Of a DNA stretch of 64,000 nucleotides, positions 8,977 through 18,501 are shown in pieces. The DNA comes from Polaribacter sp. IC066. Lineage in GTDB: Bacteria; Bacteroidota; Bacteroidia; Flavobacteriales; Flavobacteriaceae. Numbering within the stretch: the first letter of the stretch is position 1; each line of letters begins with the position of its first letter. The position numbers and the translations under genes were made by a program. The notes below the pieces were generated by a model. That model was given only the letters and a program-made list of their open reading frames with translations. It searched no databases and was not told where the DNA came from. Where the stretch lies: positions 1 through 64,000 of the forward strand of contig NZ_VORR01000009.1 in assembly GCF_007997085.1 (NCBI RefSeq), read 5' to 3'.

Positions 8977-10821
8977 ATGAAATTAGAAAAGATATTAGAC
9001 AAACTTGGCTCATTAGAAAAGAATTCGTTTATAAAAATTATTGACAATATCATTTCAAAACACCCTAAAAACAGCAAAGAAATTGACAAGATTTTAAGTT
9101 CGACAAATAAAGGGTTAAAATCGGTTGACAGTCAAAATATTGCTAAAGTTTTTGCTTTAACTTCAAAAGAATTTCAAGAACACATAAAATGTGAGTTTCA
9201 AGAAATCACTTCACAACTTGATATTTTAATTGATATTATAATTCGTGACGGAAATTGCATCATGAAGCAAGATTGGTTTTCGAGATTATACGAGAATGAG
9301 ATAAAACAACTAAAGAGTAAACGAAATATTTTAAACGCAGATTTTGAAAACGAAAAATCAGAATTAAGCGAAACAAGGAAAAGAGATTATAAGATTTATA
9401 AATCTTGTTTGCATACAGCCTATTACAATGATCAGGAAAATAATAGAGAGGCCAAAGTAAGTGCTGACGAACTTTCAATAATTCTTACTCTTTCAAAGCA
9501 ACTTGGGCTTTCACAAGAGGAAGTTAAGTTAATTAATTATTCGATTTTACCAATTAAAAAAATTGATATTCAAGAAGTGATAAAAGGACTTAAAAATATT
9601 GGAGTAATTTTTTATTCAAATAAAGAGAGTACGATTTATGTTGCTGACGAAATGGTTCGGTTTTTACGAAAAATTCGCCAAAAACAAATCGCAGAAAAAT
9701 TTTATCGTAGAACTTTAAAACTTTTAAGAGAGCCTATTATCAATCAAATTTCAAAAGATCACAATATTGACCGAAAATTAACGTATTCTCAAAAGATTGA
9801 AGAAATCATTGACGAAGGTGTTTCATTTACCGACTTATTATTGTCGGATATTTATAAAGCAGGAAGTACATTAACAGAAAAGAAGAAAACTTTAAATGAA
9901 CTTTGCGAAAAAGGACTAAATATTAATAGCTTAAAAGGCAGTACACTAGAAGATAAAATCAGTAGCTTAATTGTGTATTTTGAAACTATTGAGCGTGACG
10001 AAAAAGTTGGTATTTCTCTTGATGGTTTTGATAAACTTTTATCGGAATTAAATGTTTCGTTACCCAAATTAAACAACCAGATTCGTGAACAATTTGAACT
10101 TCAAGACGAATTTGTGTTAACAGCAGACTTTCTGCTTGATTACAACATAAAACCAAGAGATATTTTAGATTTACTAATCAAAATAGACAGAATTAAATTT
10201 CTTAAAGACAATGGAATTAAACAAAGAGGAGATGATGTTTTAAATATTTTAGAACATTATAAAGATGTTGAGAATTTGTATTTAGAAAACTACGAAAATG
10301 TAGCTTATAGAAACTTAAACTTACTTAAAGAAAACGGAATCACAATAAAAGAAAGTGAACTTGGTTTAAAGTTTGAGGAACTTACAAGTGTACTTTTTAA
10401 AGGAATTGGCTTTAATGTTGATGATAAATTTAAGAGTCAATTAAATACAACAAAGGATATGATGGATATTCTTTTAAATTTAGGAAATCAAGAAATTATA
10501 ATTGTAGAATGTAAAACGAGTAAAGAAAGAGGCTACAATAAATTTAGTTCAGTTTCAAGACAATTAAAGTCGTATCAAAATTTAGCCTTAAAAAATGATT
10601 TAAGGATTGTAAAAATATTGCTCGTCGCACCAGAGTTTAGTGATGATTTTGTTACAGATTGTGAAATGGATATGGAAATGAACTTGTCTTTAATTACAGC
10701 TTCTACGCTATCGAATATTTCTGAAGCATTTAAAAACTCAAAATACACGGAATTTCCGCATGTCTTATTTAGAGATATCGTAATTAATGAGGAGAGAATA
10801 ATAAAAGCATTAAGTAAGTAA
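8977..10821 (+). CDS. Large helical protein with C-terminal PD-(D/E)XK nuclease-like domain
   Basis: 614 aa. The first about 450 residues are mostly helical: a possible coiled coil (105-135), a winged-helix-like stretch (about 160-245) and long amphipathic helices. The end carries a restriction-endonuclease-like core with a helix containing Glu467/Glu468, Asp497 in MMDIL, the E-C-K motif 511-513 after a hydrophobic strand, and Gln529 in the following helix. This is the PD-(D/E)XK pattern seen in Mrr-like and Holliday-resolvase-like nucleases, so DNA cleavage is a fair inference. No methylase or helicase neighbours it. It stands alone in an accessory zone and is a candidate stand-alone defence or type IV-like restriction gene. 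The exact family is not recognised. Confidence 0.7.
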   Translation: MKLEKILDKLGSLEKNSFIKIIDNIISKHPKNSKEIDKILSSTNKGLKSVDSQNIAKVFALTSKEFQEHIKCEFQEITSQLDILIDIIIRDGNCIMKQDWFSRLYENEIKQLKSKRNILNADFENEKSELSETRKRDYKIYKSCLHTAYYNDQENNREAKVSADELSIILTLSKQLGLSQEEVKLINYSILPIKKIDIQEVIKGLKNIGVIFYSNKESTIYVADEMVRFLRKIRQKQIAEKFYRRTLKLLREPIINQISKDHNIDRKLTYSQKIEEIIDEGVSFTDLLLSDIYKAGSTLTEKKKTLNELCEKGLNINSLKGSTLEDKISSLIVYFETIERDEKVGISLDGFDKLLSELNVSLPKLNNQIREQFELQDEFVLTADFLLDYNIKPRDILDLLIKIDRIKFLKDNGIKQRGDDVLNILEHYKDVENLYLENYENVAYRNLNLLKENGITIKESELGLKFEELTSVLFKGIGFNVDDKFKSQLNTTKDMMDILLNLGNQEIIIVECKTSKERGYNKFSSVSRQLKSYQNLALKNDLRIVKILLVAPEFSDDFVTDCEMDMEMNLSLITASTLSNISEAFKNSKYTEFPHVLFRDIVINEERIIKALSK

Positions 10822-11015
10822 TAAGATTGGCTCATACTCTTTGTTCAGTAATTAATAGTTTTATTTAAATTAGGAACTGTCTGCAAACTTTCTCTCTTTG
10901 AATTATTTACTAACTTTAGCTTTCAAACATGCAGCCATTAATAACTCAAAAAACATAACTATTTAAAAAAACAACGAACAATAAATTATTAAAAAAGATA
11001 AAACTAACTCAATTT

Positions 11016-11330
11016 TTGACAACTAAAATTGAAATTTCGAAAAACGAATTTGTATCAAAATTTAAAGAACAAGTAGACGAAGGAAGCACAGGAATATTTT
11101 CTAATCCGTTTAAGGTTTTTTCTTCTAGTAAAAACGAATACAAAGGATCTGTAAGGTTGGATGGCTTCACAATCAAGAGGAGAAAAAAGTTGTTTGACAT
11201 GAATATAAATTTAGCCATGGCTAGCAGAAATTACAAACAAAATAACGAAAATATCATCATCGAAACTGAAATAAATGGGTTCAATGGCATGATCATTCCT
11301 GTGTTATTTCGAATTAATCACGCTCATTAA
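11016..11330 (+). pseudogene. Truncated conserved hypothetical (loss of membrane half)
   Basis: About 104 codons from a TTG at 11016; the frame is open further upstream without an ATG. The sequence (EGSTGIFSNPF, then GFTIKRRKKLFD, then IETEINGFNGM) resembles, from memory, the N-terminal half of a Flavobacteriaceae protein in which this segment is followed by two membrane helices. Here the frame ends in RINHAH instead. Missing start and missing helices point to a relic. It is followed 43 bases later by another fragment. Confidence 0.4.
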
Positions 11331-11373
11331 AACACAAAAGCTAGCATTTTATATCCAGAAGAAAAACTTTTTT

Positions 11374-11634
11374 TTGAATACAAATAATCCATATTCAATC
11401 TTTCTAAAAACAAAAAACATACAAATTTTAATTGCTGATGATGGTATTCGTTTTGATATGAAGAACGTTAAAAAAGTAGATTCAGTTAGAGATATGCGAT
11501 TGTTCTTAAAGGAAGAGCGTTTAAAACTAATTGATGGAAAACTTTTTATCAATGCTGAAAAAGAGAAAGGAACTCGAATTGTGCACTATGTATTTAATTT
11601 ACGAAATAAAAAATGTCCATACTTTCTGTGCTAA
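11374..11634 (+). pseudogene. Relic of a sensor histidine kinase ATPase domain
   Basis: 86 codons, opening with a TTG. IADDGIRFD corresponds to the G1/N box DDGIGFD of HATPase_c, and GKLFINAEKEKGTRIV corresponds to the closing GxLxIxSxxGxGTxI segment. Between them, where a GIGLxNM box should be, the sequence reads KKVDSVRDM, and the G1 glycine is replaced by Arg. The dimerisation and phosphoacceptor parts are missing. This is a decayed C-terminal piece with no expected activity, abutting the convergent PEP carboxylase gene. Confidence 0.6.
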
Positions 11635-11648
11635 AGAAAATATGGACA
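11605..11648 (-). terminator. Rho-independent terminator of the first PEP carboxylase gene
   Basis: Arms TGTCCATA (11614-11621) and TATGGACA (11641-11648), extended by CTTTC/GAAA pairing. On the minus strand the hairpin is followed by a T-rich tract (complement of 11604-11613), 18 bases after the ppc stop. It overlaps the 3' end of the kinase relic on the other strand. Confidence 0.7.
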
Positions 11649-11666
11649 GTTATAATTTAAACTATT

Positions 11667-14246
11667 TTAAGCAGAATTTCTACTCGCATTAATATTACCA
11701 AATAAAGAACGCATCACCATTTTTTCAAACACTTCAATCTCTTCAGCGTTTCCTTCGTTTTTTTGTAATTCTTGAATTTTCTTCAACGCATATTGCTGAA
11801 TGGTTAAAAGGGGTAATACGATACTCTCTCGCATTTCTATAGAAGCTTTACCCACAGGGTAATTCTCCATGAGTTCTTTATGACCGGTTAGCTTTAATAA
11901 TAAGCGTTTTGTGGTTTTATATTCCTCGTAAATTATGGTCCAGAATTCACCGAAAACTTCGTCGTCTGCCATATAAGCCGTTAGGGCAAAGAACGATTTA
12001 GATAAACTCATCATACTATTTTCTAGTAATGTTTTAAAGAAATCAGACGCATTGTAAAACTCAATAATCTCATCAAAACGGTCAGCATCTTCATATTTCT
12101 TTAAAGCGGTTCCTACTCCGAAAAACCCTGGTACATTTTGTTTTAACTGACTCCAACTACCCACAAAAGGAATGGCTCTTAAAGCAGAGAAATCTAGGGT
12201 ATCAGAATTAGAACGCTTGCTTGGTCTACTACCAATATTTGTTTTTGCATAATATTTTAACGTACTCATTTTTTCTAAATACGGCAAAAACTGCGGATGA
12301 TTCTTAAAGGCTACATAGGTTTTATAACTTGTTTGTGCCAAATCATCAATAATAGTTCTGTGCGAATCGTTTAATTGATCTTTTGTGAAAACTTCATTTT
12401 TAATACCAGAACTTATCAATTGCTCTAAATTAAATTGAGAAGAATTTAGAGTTCCGAAATTAGAGCTAATTGTTTGCCCTTGAATGGTTAACTGAATTTC
12501 TTTGTCTTCAATCGTTGGGCCTAAAGAGGCGTAAAATTGATGGGTTTTTCCTCCACCTCTAGCTGGTGGTCCTCCACGACCGTCAAAGAAAATAACTTCA
12601 ATATCAAATTCTCTAGAAATTTTTGTAAGCGCTTCTTTTGCTTTAAAAATCCCCCAATTTGCCATTAAATAACCACCATCTTTGGTTCCGTCAGAAAAAC
12701 CCAACATAATAGTTTGTTTATCTCCTCTTTTAGAAAGGTGATAACGATAGGTATTATTGCTGTATAAAGTGCGCATCACATCGCTAGCATTTTCTAAATC
12801 ATCTACCGTTTCAAAAAGCGGAATTACATCTACAGGCAATCCGTTTTCAAAACCACATAAATTTAACATGGCAAAAGTTTGCATCACATTTAATGCAGTC
12901 TGATTGTTACTAATAATATATCTATTTGCGCCGCGTTCTCCATTTCTTTTTTGAATGGTTTTAAGCGCATAAATAGATTCTATGGTACTAACCGACATTT
13001 CATCTGACAAAATGCTAGGATCTATATCTCCTTTAACAACAGCCAAAACATCAATTTGATCTTTTTCATTTAACTGATGATAATTTTCAGGAAACGTAGT
13101 GTCTCCAGAAGCTAATAAGTCATTTACAATTTGGGTAAAAGCCTTGTGGTGTACTCTACTGTCTTGTCGAATATCGAGCGTAGCAAAGTGAAAACCGAAA
13201 ATTCTTACTTTATTAATAAAGTCATTTAATTCTTCAATAAATAAAGAATTATGGTTGTTAATAACGATTTCTCTAGCCGCATATAACTCTTCTAATAATA
13301 TTTTTTGAGAAAAATTAACCTTCGAATAACTTCTGATAACATGTTTGTAAAGTCGTTTTTCAATTTGAGCTAAAATTTCTTGAACTCCATCAAAAGTAAA
13401 ACGTCGTTTTAAGCGCTTCACATCTCTGTAATAGCTTCTTAAAATAGATTGACGCAGCTTTTCTGCAACATCTAGGGTTATTTGTGTGGTTACAAACGGA
13501 TTTCCATCTCTATCGCCTCCGGGCCAAAACCCAAGATCTATAATTTCATTTTCAATAGGATGACCGTCATATATGTTATGCTGAATATAGTTGTATATTT
13601 TAGGAACAGAATGATAAAATACGTTTTCTAAATACCAAATTAAACTGATCGCTTCATCGTAAGGCGTTGGTTTTGTTTTTTTGTAGAAAGGTGTTTTTCC
13701 TAATTGAGCCAACAATTTCTTTATCAACAGTAAATCATCATTTTGTATGGCTTTATCTAAATCTGTGATAATCCCTAAAACGGAACCAGGGTAAAATTGT
13801 GTAGGATGCGCTGTTAAAACAACACGTACTTTAAAGTCTTCTAAATGTTTTTTGAGCTCTTCTTTTTTATCACTTAAAATGGCAATTTCTTTAGAATTTC
13901 GAAGCGTACCAATACCATCCATGTTGTTTACAATAGGAAAAGCGGCATCTTCAACAGCATCAAATAAAACTACTTGGCGTTCTATGTATTGAATAAATTG
14001 AAACAATAAATCTTTTTTATTCTTATCTTCTGATGCGTCTAGATATTTTGCAAAAAACTGTTCTACAATTTCGGTAGGATTGTTTCCTTGTTGAAAACCT
14101 TTTTCACAAATTTTATGAAATAGCGGTAATAATACACCTGTATTATCGATGGTATCAAACGGAAGCGTGATAAATATGCTGTTGTAAATTTGATATTTAG
14201 ACAACACATTGTCATTAAATCTTGTTAATTTTGGTAATACAGACAT
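11667..14246 (-). CDS. ppc: Phosphoenolpyruvate carboxylase (Flavobacteriaceae type)
   Basis: 859 aa. It carboxylates PEP with bicarbonate to oxaloacetate, an anaplerotic step in the cytoplasm. The signature blocks are present in order: LTAHPTQF (catalytic His region), GGDRDGNPFVT, LDIRQDS, GFSDGTKDGGY and the GRGG...RGGG loop, then a TIQGQ segment. The residue before GRGG is Asp (FFDGRGG) where classical enzymes have His (FHGRGG), and the C-terminus ends RNSA rather than the usual xNTG. The family is nevertheless clear. It is transcribed alone, with its own terminator. A second, quite different PEP carboxylase lies 10 kb away (24428-27145). Confidence 0.92.
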   Translation of the reverse strand: MSVLPKLTRFNDNVLSKYQIYNSIFITLPFDTIDNTGVLLPLFHKICEKGFQQGNNPTEIVEQFFAKYLDASEDKNKKDLLFQFIQYIERQVVLFDAVEDAAFPIVNNMDGIGTLRNSKEIAILSDKKEELKKHLEDFKVRVVLTAHPTQFYPGSVLGIITDLDKAIQNDDLLLIKKLLAQLGKTPFYKKTKPTPYDEAISLIWYLENVFYHSVPKIYNYIQHNIYDGHPIENEIIDLGFWPGGDRDGNPFVTTQITLDVAEKLRQSILRSYYRDVKRLKRRFTFDGVQEILAQIEKRLYKHVIRSYSKVNFSQKILLEELYAAREIVINNHNSLFIEELNDFINKVRIFGFHFATLDIRQDSRVHHKAFTQIVNDLLASGDTTFPENYHQLNEKDQIDVLAVVKGDIDPSILSDEMSVSTIESIYALKTIQKRNGERGANRYIISNNQTALNVMQTFAMLNLCGFENGLPVDVIPLFETVDDLENASDVMRTLYSNNTYRYHLSKRGDKQTIMLGFSDGTKDGGYLMANWGIFKAKEALTKISREFDIEVIFFDGRGGPPARGGGKTHQFYASLGPTIEDKEIQLTIQGQTISSNFGTLNSSQFNLEQLISSGIKNEVFTKDQLNDSHRTIIDDLAQTSYKTYVAFKNHPQFLPYLEKMSTLKYYAKTNIGSRPSKRSNSDTLDFSALRAIPFVGSWSQLKQNVPGFFGVGTALKKYEDADRFDEIIEFYNASDFFKTLLENSMMSLSKSFFALTAYMADDEVFGEFWTIIYEEYKTTKRLLLKLTGHKELMENYPVGKASIEMRESIVLPLLTIQQYALKKIQELQKNEGNAEEIEVFEKMVMRSLFGNINASRNSA

Positions 14247-14399
14247 ATTTTATATTTTTAGTACTGTGAAATTACAAAAAACCAAAAATAAAGAAGCTAG
14301 GTTTTCACGAATAATGCCTTATTAAACTACGAAAACGATAGAAATTAAGCTATTTATTGTGCAAATGTTTAATTTCTGTAAAAGTGAATTGTTTTAAGA

Positions 14400-14783
14400 T
14401 TACTCATAAGGATGTAAATTGGGCTGTGGGCATTGTAAATTCCAATAACTAGGATCATTTTTTTGTATAAATCCTTTTAATAAATTTTCATTGCGATACT
14501 TTTCATAGTCGTCGTAAATATAAGTAGTCGGATTTTTACCTAAATCATCAAAATTAAAAGAAAAAGTATTGGTATCAAGATCAATTAAATCTACATAAAC
14601 AAAATTGAAATTGTTTAATTTTAATTTTTTATGGATGGTAGAAAAACTGTTGTTCGCATTCAATACATTAGAAATTGTATAAATACTTGTAGGTTTCGTT
14701 GCGGTTTTCTTCTTTGCTATTTGAGCGTTTAATGAAATGCTAAAAATAAAAAATGTAACAATAAAAAAAAGTCTATTTTTCAT
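14400..14783 (-). CDS. Small exported protein of unknown function
   Basis: 127 aa with a clear signal peptide (MKNRLFFIVTFFIFSISLNAQ, cleaved after about residue 20), a Lys/Thr-rich linker (IAKKKTATKPTS), and a mature part rich in Asn, Asp, Tyr and aromatics that ends in a Cys/Pro tail (LQCPQPNLHPYE). No lipobox, transmembrane helix or known domain is visible. It sits between ppc and dsbD on the same strand, with more than 150 bases on each side, so it is probably a separate transcript. Periplasmic location is inferred from the signal peptide. Confidence 0.65.
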   Translation of the reverse strand: MKNRLFFIVTFFIFSISLNAQIAKKKTATKPTSIYTISNVLNANNSFSTIHKKLKLNNFNFVYVDLIDLDTNTFSFNFDDLGKNPTTYIYDDYEKYRNENLLKGFIQKNDPSYWNLQCPQPNLHPYE

Positions 14784-15019
14784 AATGCTATTCGTTTAAG
14801 TATAGCTTAAAGATACAATTAATCTTTTTTAATATTGTCTAATAAAAGAAACATGTGCGCTTTCGTTTTGGAACCATCCTACCGCAAGCAGAGAACCAAG
14901 ACTAGAGTTGAACGATCTTAAAATTAGATAAAAAAAGGTGAGTTTTTTATTTCAAAATTAAGTCTGCAAAACAAGTTTAAATCCTTTATTTTAAGGCGAT
15001 TTATGAGCTTGTACTATTT

Positions 15020-17011
15020 TTAATCGGACACTAATGAATCTTTATTAAAAACGAGTAAGCCTTCTTGAAGCCAATCATAATAAGTATCTCTATCTGTATA
15101 TTGTTGTGCGTTATTTAAGATTTCTAAATCCGGACTTAATAAAACATAATAAGGTTGTGACGCATTTTTAAAATTGATCACCTGAAAAGTAGACCATTTA
15201 TCCCCAACACTTCTTATTTTTTTTACTTTACCATTTTGTTTTAAAAAATCGAATTGTTGCTCCGTTGGTAATTGCTTTTTATTATCATCTACATACAATG
15301 AAATTAAAATATAATCTTCTTTTAACAGTTGATAAATGTCTGGTTCGCTCCAAACATTTTCTTCCATTTTTCTACAATTCACACAAGCCCAACCTGTAAA
15401 ATCTAATAAAATGGGTTTGTTAACTTCTTTTGCTTTTGCCAAACCTTCTTCAAAATCTTTATAACAATCTAAACCTAAAGGACAATCGCTTTCTTGTTCA
15501 TATAGGCTATAAAATTGAGGCGGCGGAAAACCACTTAACAAACTTAAATTCCAAGTTGGGTTTTTTAAAACTCCGGGCGCAATATAAATGACAAAAGCAA
15601 TGACGAGCGTTCCAAAAGAAATTCTTGAAAAGGATAATTTTTTAATCGGAGAATCATGCGGGAATTTTAGTTTCCCAAATAAATACAAGGCCAATCCGAT
15701 AAAAATAATAACCCAAATTCCGATAAAAACTTCACGTTTTAAGAAATCCCAATGTGCTACTAAATCTGCATTCGATAAAAATTTAAAAGCTAATGCCAAT
15801 TCTAAAAATCCTAAAACTACTTTGGTGGTATTTAACCAACCACCAGATTTTGGTAAAGAAGTTAACCAACTAGGAAACAAGGCGAATAAGGCAAAAGGCA
15901 ATGCCAAGGCCAATCCGAAGCCAGTCATACCCGCAGTTAATTGCGTTGCGCCACCATCTGAAGTTAATGAACCTGCCAGTAAAGAACCTAAAATAGGGCC
16001 CGTGCAAGAAAAAGAGACAATTGCTAAAGTTAATGCCATAAAGAAAATACCGATAAGACCGCCAACCGAAGAGGCAGAATCCATTTTATTTCCCCAGGAA
16101 CTTGGTAAGGTTATTTCGTAAAAACCAAAGAAAGAAAAGGCGAAAAATACTAAAACGGCAAAAAAGAAAATATTTAACCAAATATTTGTTGAGATGGTGT
16201 TTAATATCTCTGGATCTAAATTATCTAAAAAGTGAAAAGGCAGACTCAATAAAATGTAGATCAGCACAATAAAAAATCCGTATAAAATGGCATTGAAAAT
16301 TCCTTTGCTTTTATTTTGAGATTGTTTCGTAAAAAAGGAAACGGTTAAAGGAATCATCGGGAAAACACAAGGCGTTAACAGCGCCAATAAACCACCAACA
16401 AAACCAAGAAAAAAGATATTAAATAATCCGTTTGAACTCTCTGAATCAGTCGTATTAGAATTGTCTAAAAGCGACGTGTTTTTTAAATCTAATTGCAGAT
16501 TTTGCGTTAAAGTTTTACTTTTTTCATCAATCGTTATATCTTCTATAATGACTTTACCCGTTAAAGAAATCGTGAAGTTTTCATCAAAATTTATACAAGC
16601 AGTTTCACAAACCTGGCCAAAGAAATTTAATTTTACACTGGTAATTTTTTTGTTGGTTAATTGAATTCTCTGTGTAATAATCGCCTTCTCTTTAAAAACA
16701 ATTTCTTCTAATCCCCAAGTTTCAGAATACTTTTTAAACGTATCTTTTTCAACCGCTTTCCCTACTAATTTGTAACCTGTTTCTTCTTCTTGAATGGTTA
16801 TTTCTAAAGGTAGCGAAGCATCTTCTGGATTGTATTGTGAGTATAAATACCAACCTTTGTAAAGCGATGCGTTAAAAATAATATCATATTCTGTATCTGA
16901 TATTTTCTTTACAGCTGTTTTAATTTTTATAGGTTCATTTTCGGTTTGTGCTTGTACATATAAAGCCGATAAAAAGAGGAATAATGTGATGAATTTCTTC
17001 ATGATATGCAT
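15020..17011 (-). CDS. dsbD: Thiol:disulfide interchange protein DsbD (protein-disulfide reductase)
   Basis: 663 aa, the full three-part DsbD layout: signal peptide and periplasmic DsbD-alpha domain (about 20-150), eight-helix membrane domain with the redox cysteines in LTPCVFPM (about residue 211) and FSCTGPIL (about 334), and a C-terminal periplasmic thioredoxin domain with CVNC (about 542-545). It moves electrons from cytoplasmic thioredoxin across the inner membrane to periplasmic thiol proteins. The ATG at 17011 overlaps the end of tilS by 13 bases. A second Met three codons later (MKKF...) is the more natural signal-peptide start. Co-transcription with tilS is likely. Confidence 0.93.
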   Translation of the reverse strand: MHIMKKFITLFLFLSALYVQAQTENEPIKIKTAVKKISDTEYDIIFNASLYKGWYLYSQYNPEDASLPLEITIQEEETGYKLVGKAVEKDTFKKYSETWGLEEIVFKEKAIITQRIQLTNKKITSVKLNFFGQVCETACINFDENFTISLTGKVIIEDITIDEKSKTLTQNLQLDLKNTSLLDNSNTTDSESSNGLFNIFFLGFVGGLLALLTPCVFPMIPLTVSFFTKQSQNKSKGIFNAILYGFFIVLIYILLSLPFHFLDNLDPEILNTISTNIWLNIFFFAVLVFFAFSFFGFYEITLPSSWGNKMDSASSVGGLIGIFFMALTLAIVSFSCTGPILGSLLAGSLTSDGGATQLTAGMTGFGLALALPFALFALFPSWLTSLPKSGGWLNTTKVVLGFLELALAFKFLSNADLVAHWDFLKREVFIGIWVIIFIGLALYLFGKLKFPHDSPIKKLSFSRISFGTLVIAFVIYIAPGVLKNPTWNLSLLSGFPPPQFYSLYEQESDCPLGLDCYKDFEEGLAKAKEVNKPILLDFTGWACVNCRKMEENVWSEPDIYQLLKEDYILISLYVDDNKKQLPTEQQFDFLKQNGKVKKIRSVGDKWSTFQVINFKNASQPYYVLLSPDLEILNNAQQYTDRDTYYDWLQEGLLVFNKDSLVSD

Positions 17012-18330
17012 GTTATTTTTAAAATATTGTCACTATGTTCTTTGGATGAAAAACGGCTATCTTGTCTGTGATTCAGTACCCAAATAATTTCGTTATTGGC
17101 AGTGCAAAGTAGCCAAGTATTTTCTTTTTCTAAAAGAGAGAATTTTTCGTCTTTAAAATATTTACTTAACTTCTTTTTGCCTTGCATTCCTAGCGGATAA
17201 AGATAGTCTCCATTTTGCCGTTTTCTTACAAGTAACGGGTACTTTAACAAACCTTTATCAACGTAAATGCTGCGTTTATTTTCTGTTGATTTTTGCCTAA
17301 CAGCTTCAAAATTTATTTCGATAGGACTTGTAATAAAATTCTCGTTTTCTTGAATAAAATACTCTTCTAATTGCTTATTTTTAAGATCGGTTTTGATGCT
17401 TAAAAGCAAGAATTCTCTGTCTTTTAATAAACGATGGGTTTTAGAAAAAACTTGTTTTCCTGATTGCGCAGAAAGTAAATGATACACATCGTTCCATTCA
17501 GTAAAATTATAGTCTTTTAAAAATTGATACAAATACGCTTTCGGATTTGAAAGTTGCTGCAATTTTTCAATATGAATTTTTGTGATTTGCAAATCATCCG
17601 AGGAACCCTTTTTAATGATATCTGTTATAACATCTTCAATACGATCTTCTATAATTTGCTGACTTTCTTTTAAATTATCAATCGTCTTTTCAAAAGAACT
17701 TAACAAACTAGGGTTAATTTCTTTTAAAACAGGAACAATTTGATGTCTAATTTTATTTCTGATATATTTTGTGGTGGCATTGCTAGCATCTTCTCGCCAT
17801 GCTATTTTATTTTCTTTTGCATATTCCATGATTTCTGCTCTAGAAAATGGCAAAATAGGTCTAATAATATTTCCGTTAATTTCCGGAATGCCTGTAAAAC
17901 CATCTAGTCCAGATCCTCTCGTTAAATTAATTAGAAATGTTTCTAAATTGTCATCTGCATGATGTGCTGTTAAAACAAAATTAAAATTGTGTTCTTTTAT
18001 AATTTCTTGAAACCAAGTATACCGCAGTTCTCTTGCTGCAATTTGTGTGGAACTTTTATTTTCTGTGGCATATTTTTTTGTTTCAAAATTTTTTATAAAA
18101 ATCTGATTAGACGTTTTTTGTGATAATTTTTTTACAAATTCTTCGTCTAAATTACTTTCTATTCCTCTTAATTTAAAGTTGCAATGGGCTAAAGAAATGG
18201 TGTAGTTTAATGCAGAGAAAAGATGGGTTAAAACCACAGAATCTAATCCGCCAGAAATGGCAATCAGTAGTTTTTTATCCTTTAAAAAAGGAAAATTAGC
18301 GTTGATATGTTCTGAAAATTTTTGAATCAT
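16999..18330 (-). CDS. tilS: tRNA(Ile)-lysidine synthetase
   Basis: 443 aa. The N-terminal PP-loop ATPase carries SGGLDS at 26-31 and the family's HHADDNLETFL block, followed by TilS substrate-binding and C-terminal domains. The enzyme attaches lysine to C34 of the CAU-anticodon tRNA so that it reads AUA as isoleucine, an essential function. It heads a two-gene unit with dsbD (overlapping ends). Length and motif order are normal for Bacteroidota. Confidence 0.94.
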   Translation of the reverse strand: MIQKFSEHINANFPFLKDKKLLIAISGGLDSVVLTHLFSALNYTISLAHCNFKLRGIESNLDEEFVKKLSQKTSNQIFIKNFETKKYATENKSSTQIAARELRYTWFQEIIKEHNFNFVLTAHHADDNLETFLINLTRGSGLDGFTGIPEINGNIIRPILPFSRAEIMEYAKENKIAWREDASNATTKYIRNKIRHQIVPVLKEINPSLLSSFEKTIDNLKESQQIIEDRIEDVITDIIKKGSSDDLQITKIHIEKLQQLSNPKAYLYQFLKDYNFTEWNDVYHLLSAQSGKQVFSKTHRLLKDREFLLLSIKTDLKNKQLEEYFIQENENFITSPIEINFEAVRQKSTENKRSIYVDKGLLKYPLLVRKRQNGDYLYPLGMQGKKKLSKYFKDEKFSLLEKENTWLLCTANNEIIWVLNHRQDSRFSSKEHSDNILKITCIS

Positions 18331-18501
18331 TTGCGCATCAAAAATAACAAATTTAATGGTCTATTTCTCTTTGTGCACTAGGTTTCTATGATGGACTTTA
18401 TCTTGGCGCTATTTTTGATGAAAAAAGTGCACATTTATAGTGTTTTAGGTCGATTATAGCGTTCTTTAAATCAATTATTTTATACAGAAGCAATATGTAA
18501 A

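Noticed and set aside
15588..16121. 177-aa plus-strand ORF inside dsbD
   Set aside because: Shadow of the dsbD membrane domain; no start signal, and its composition reflects the antisense frame.
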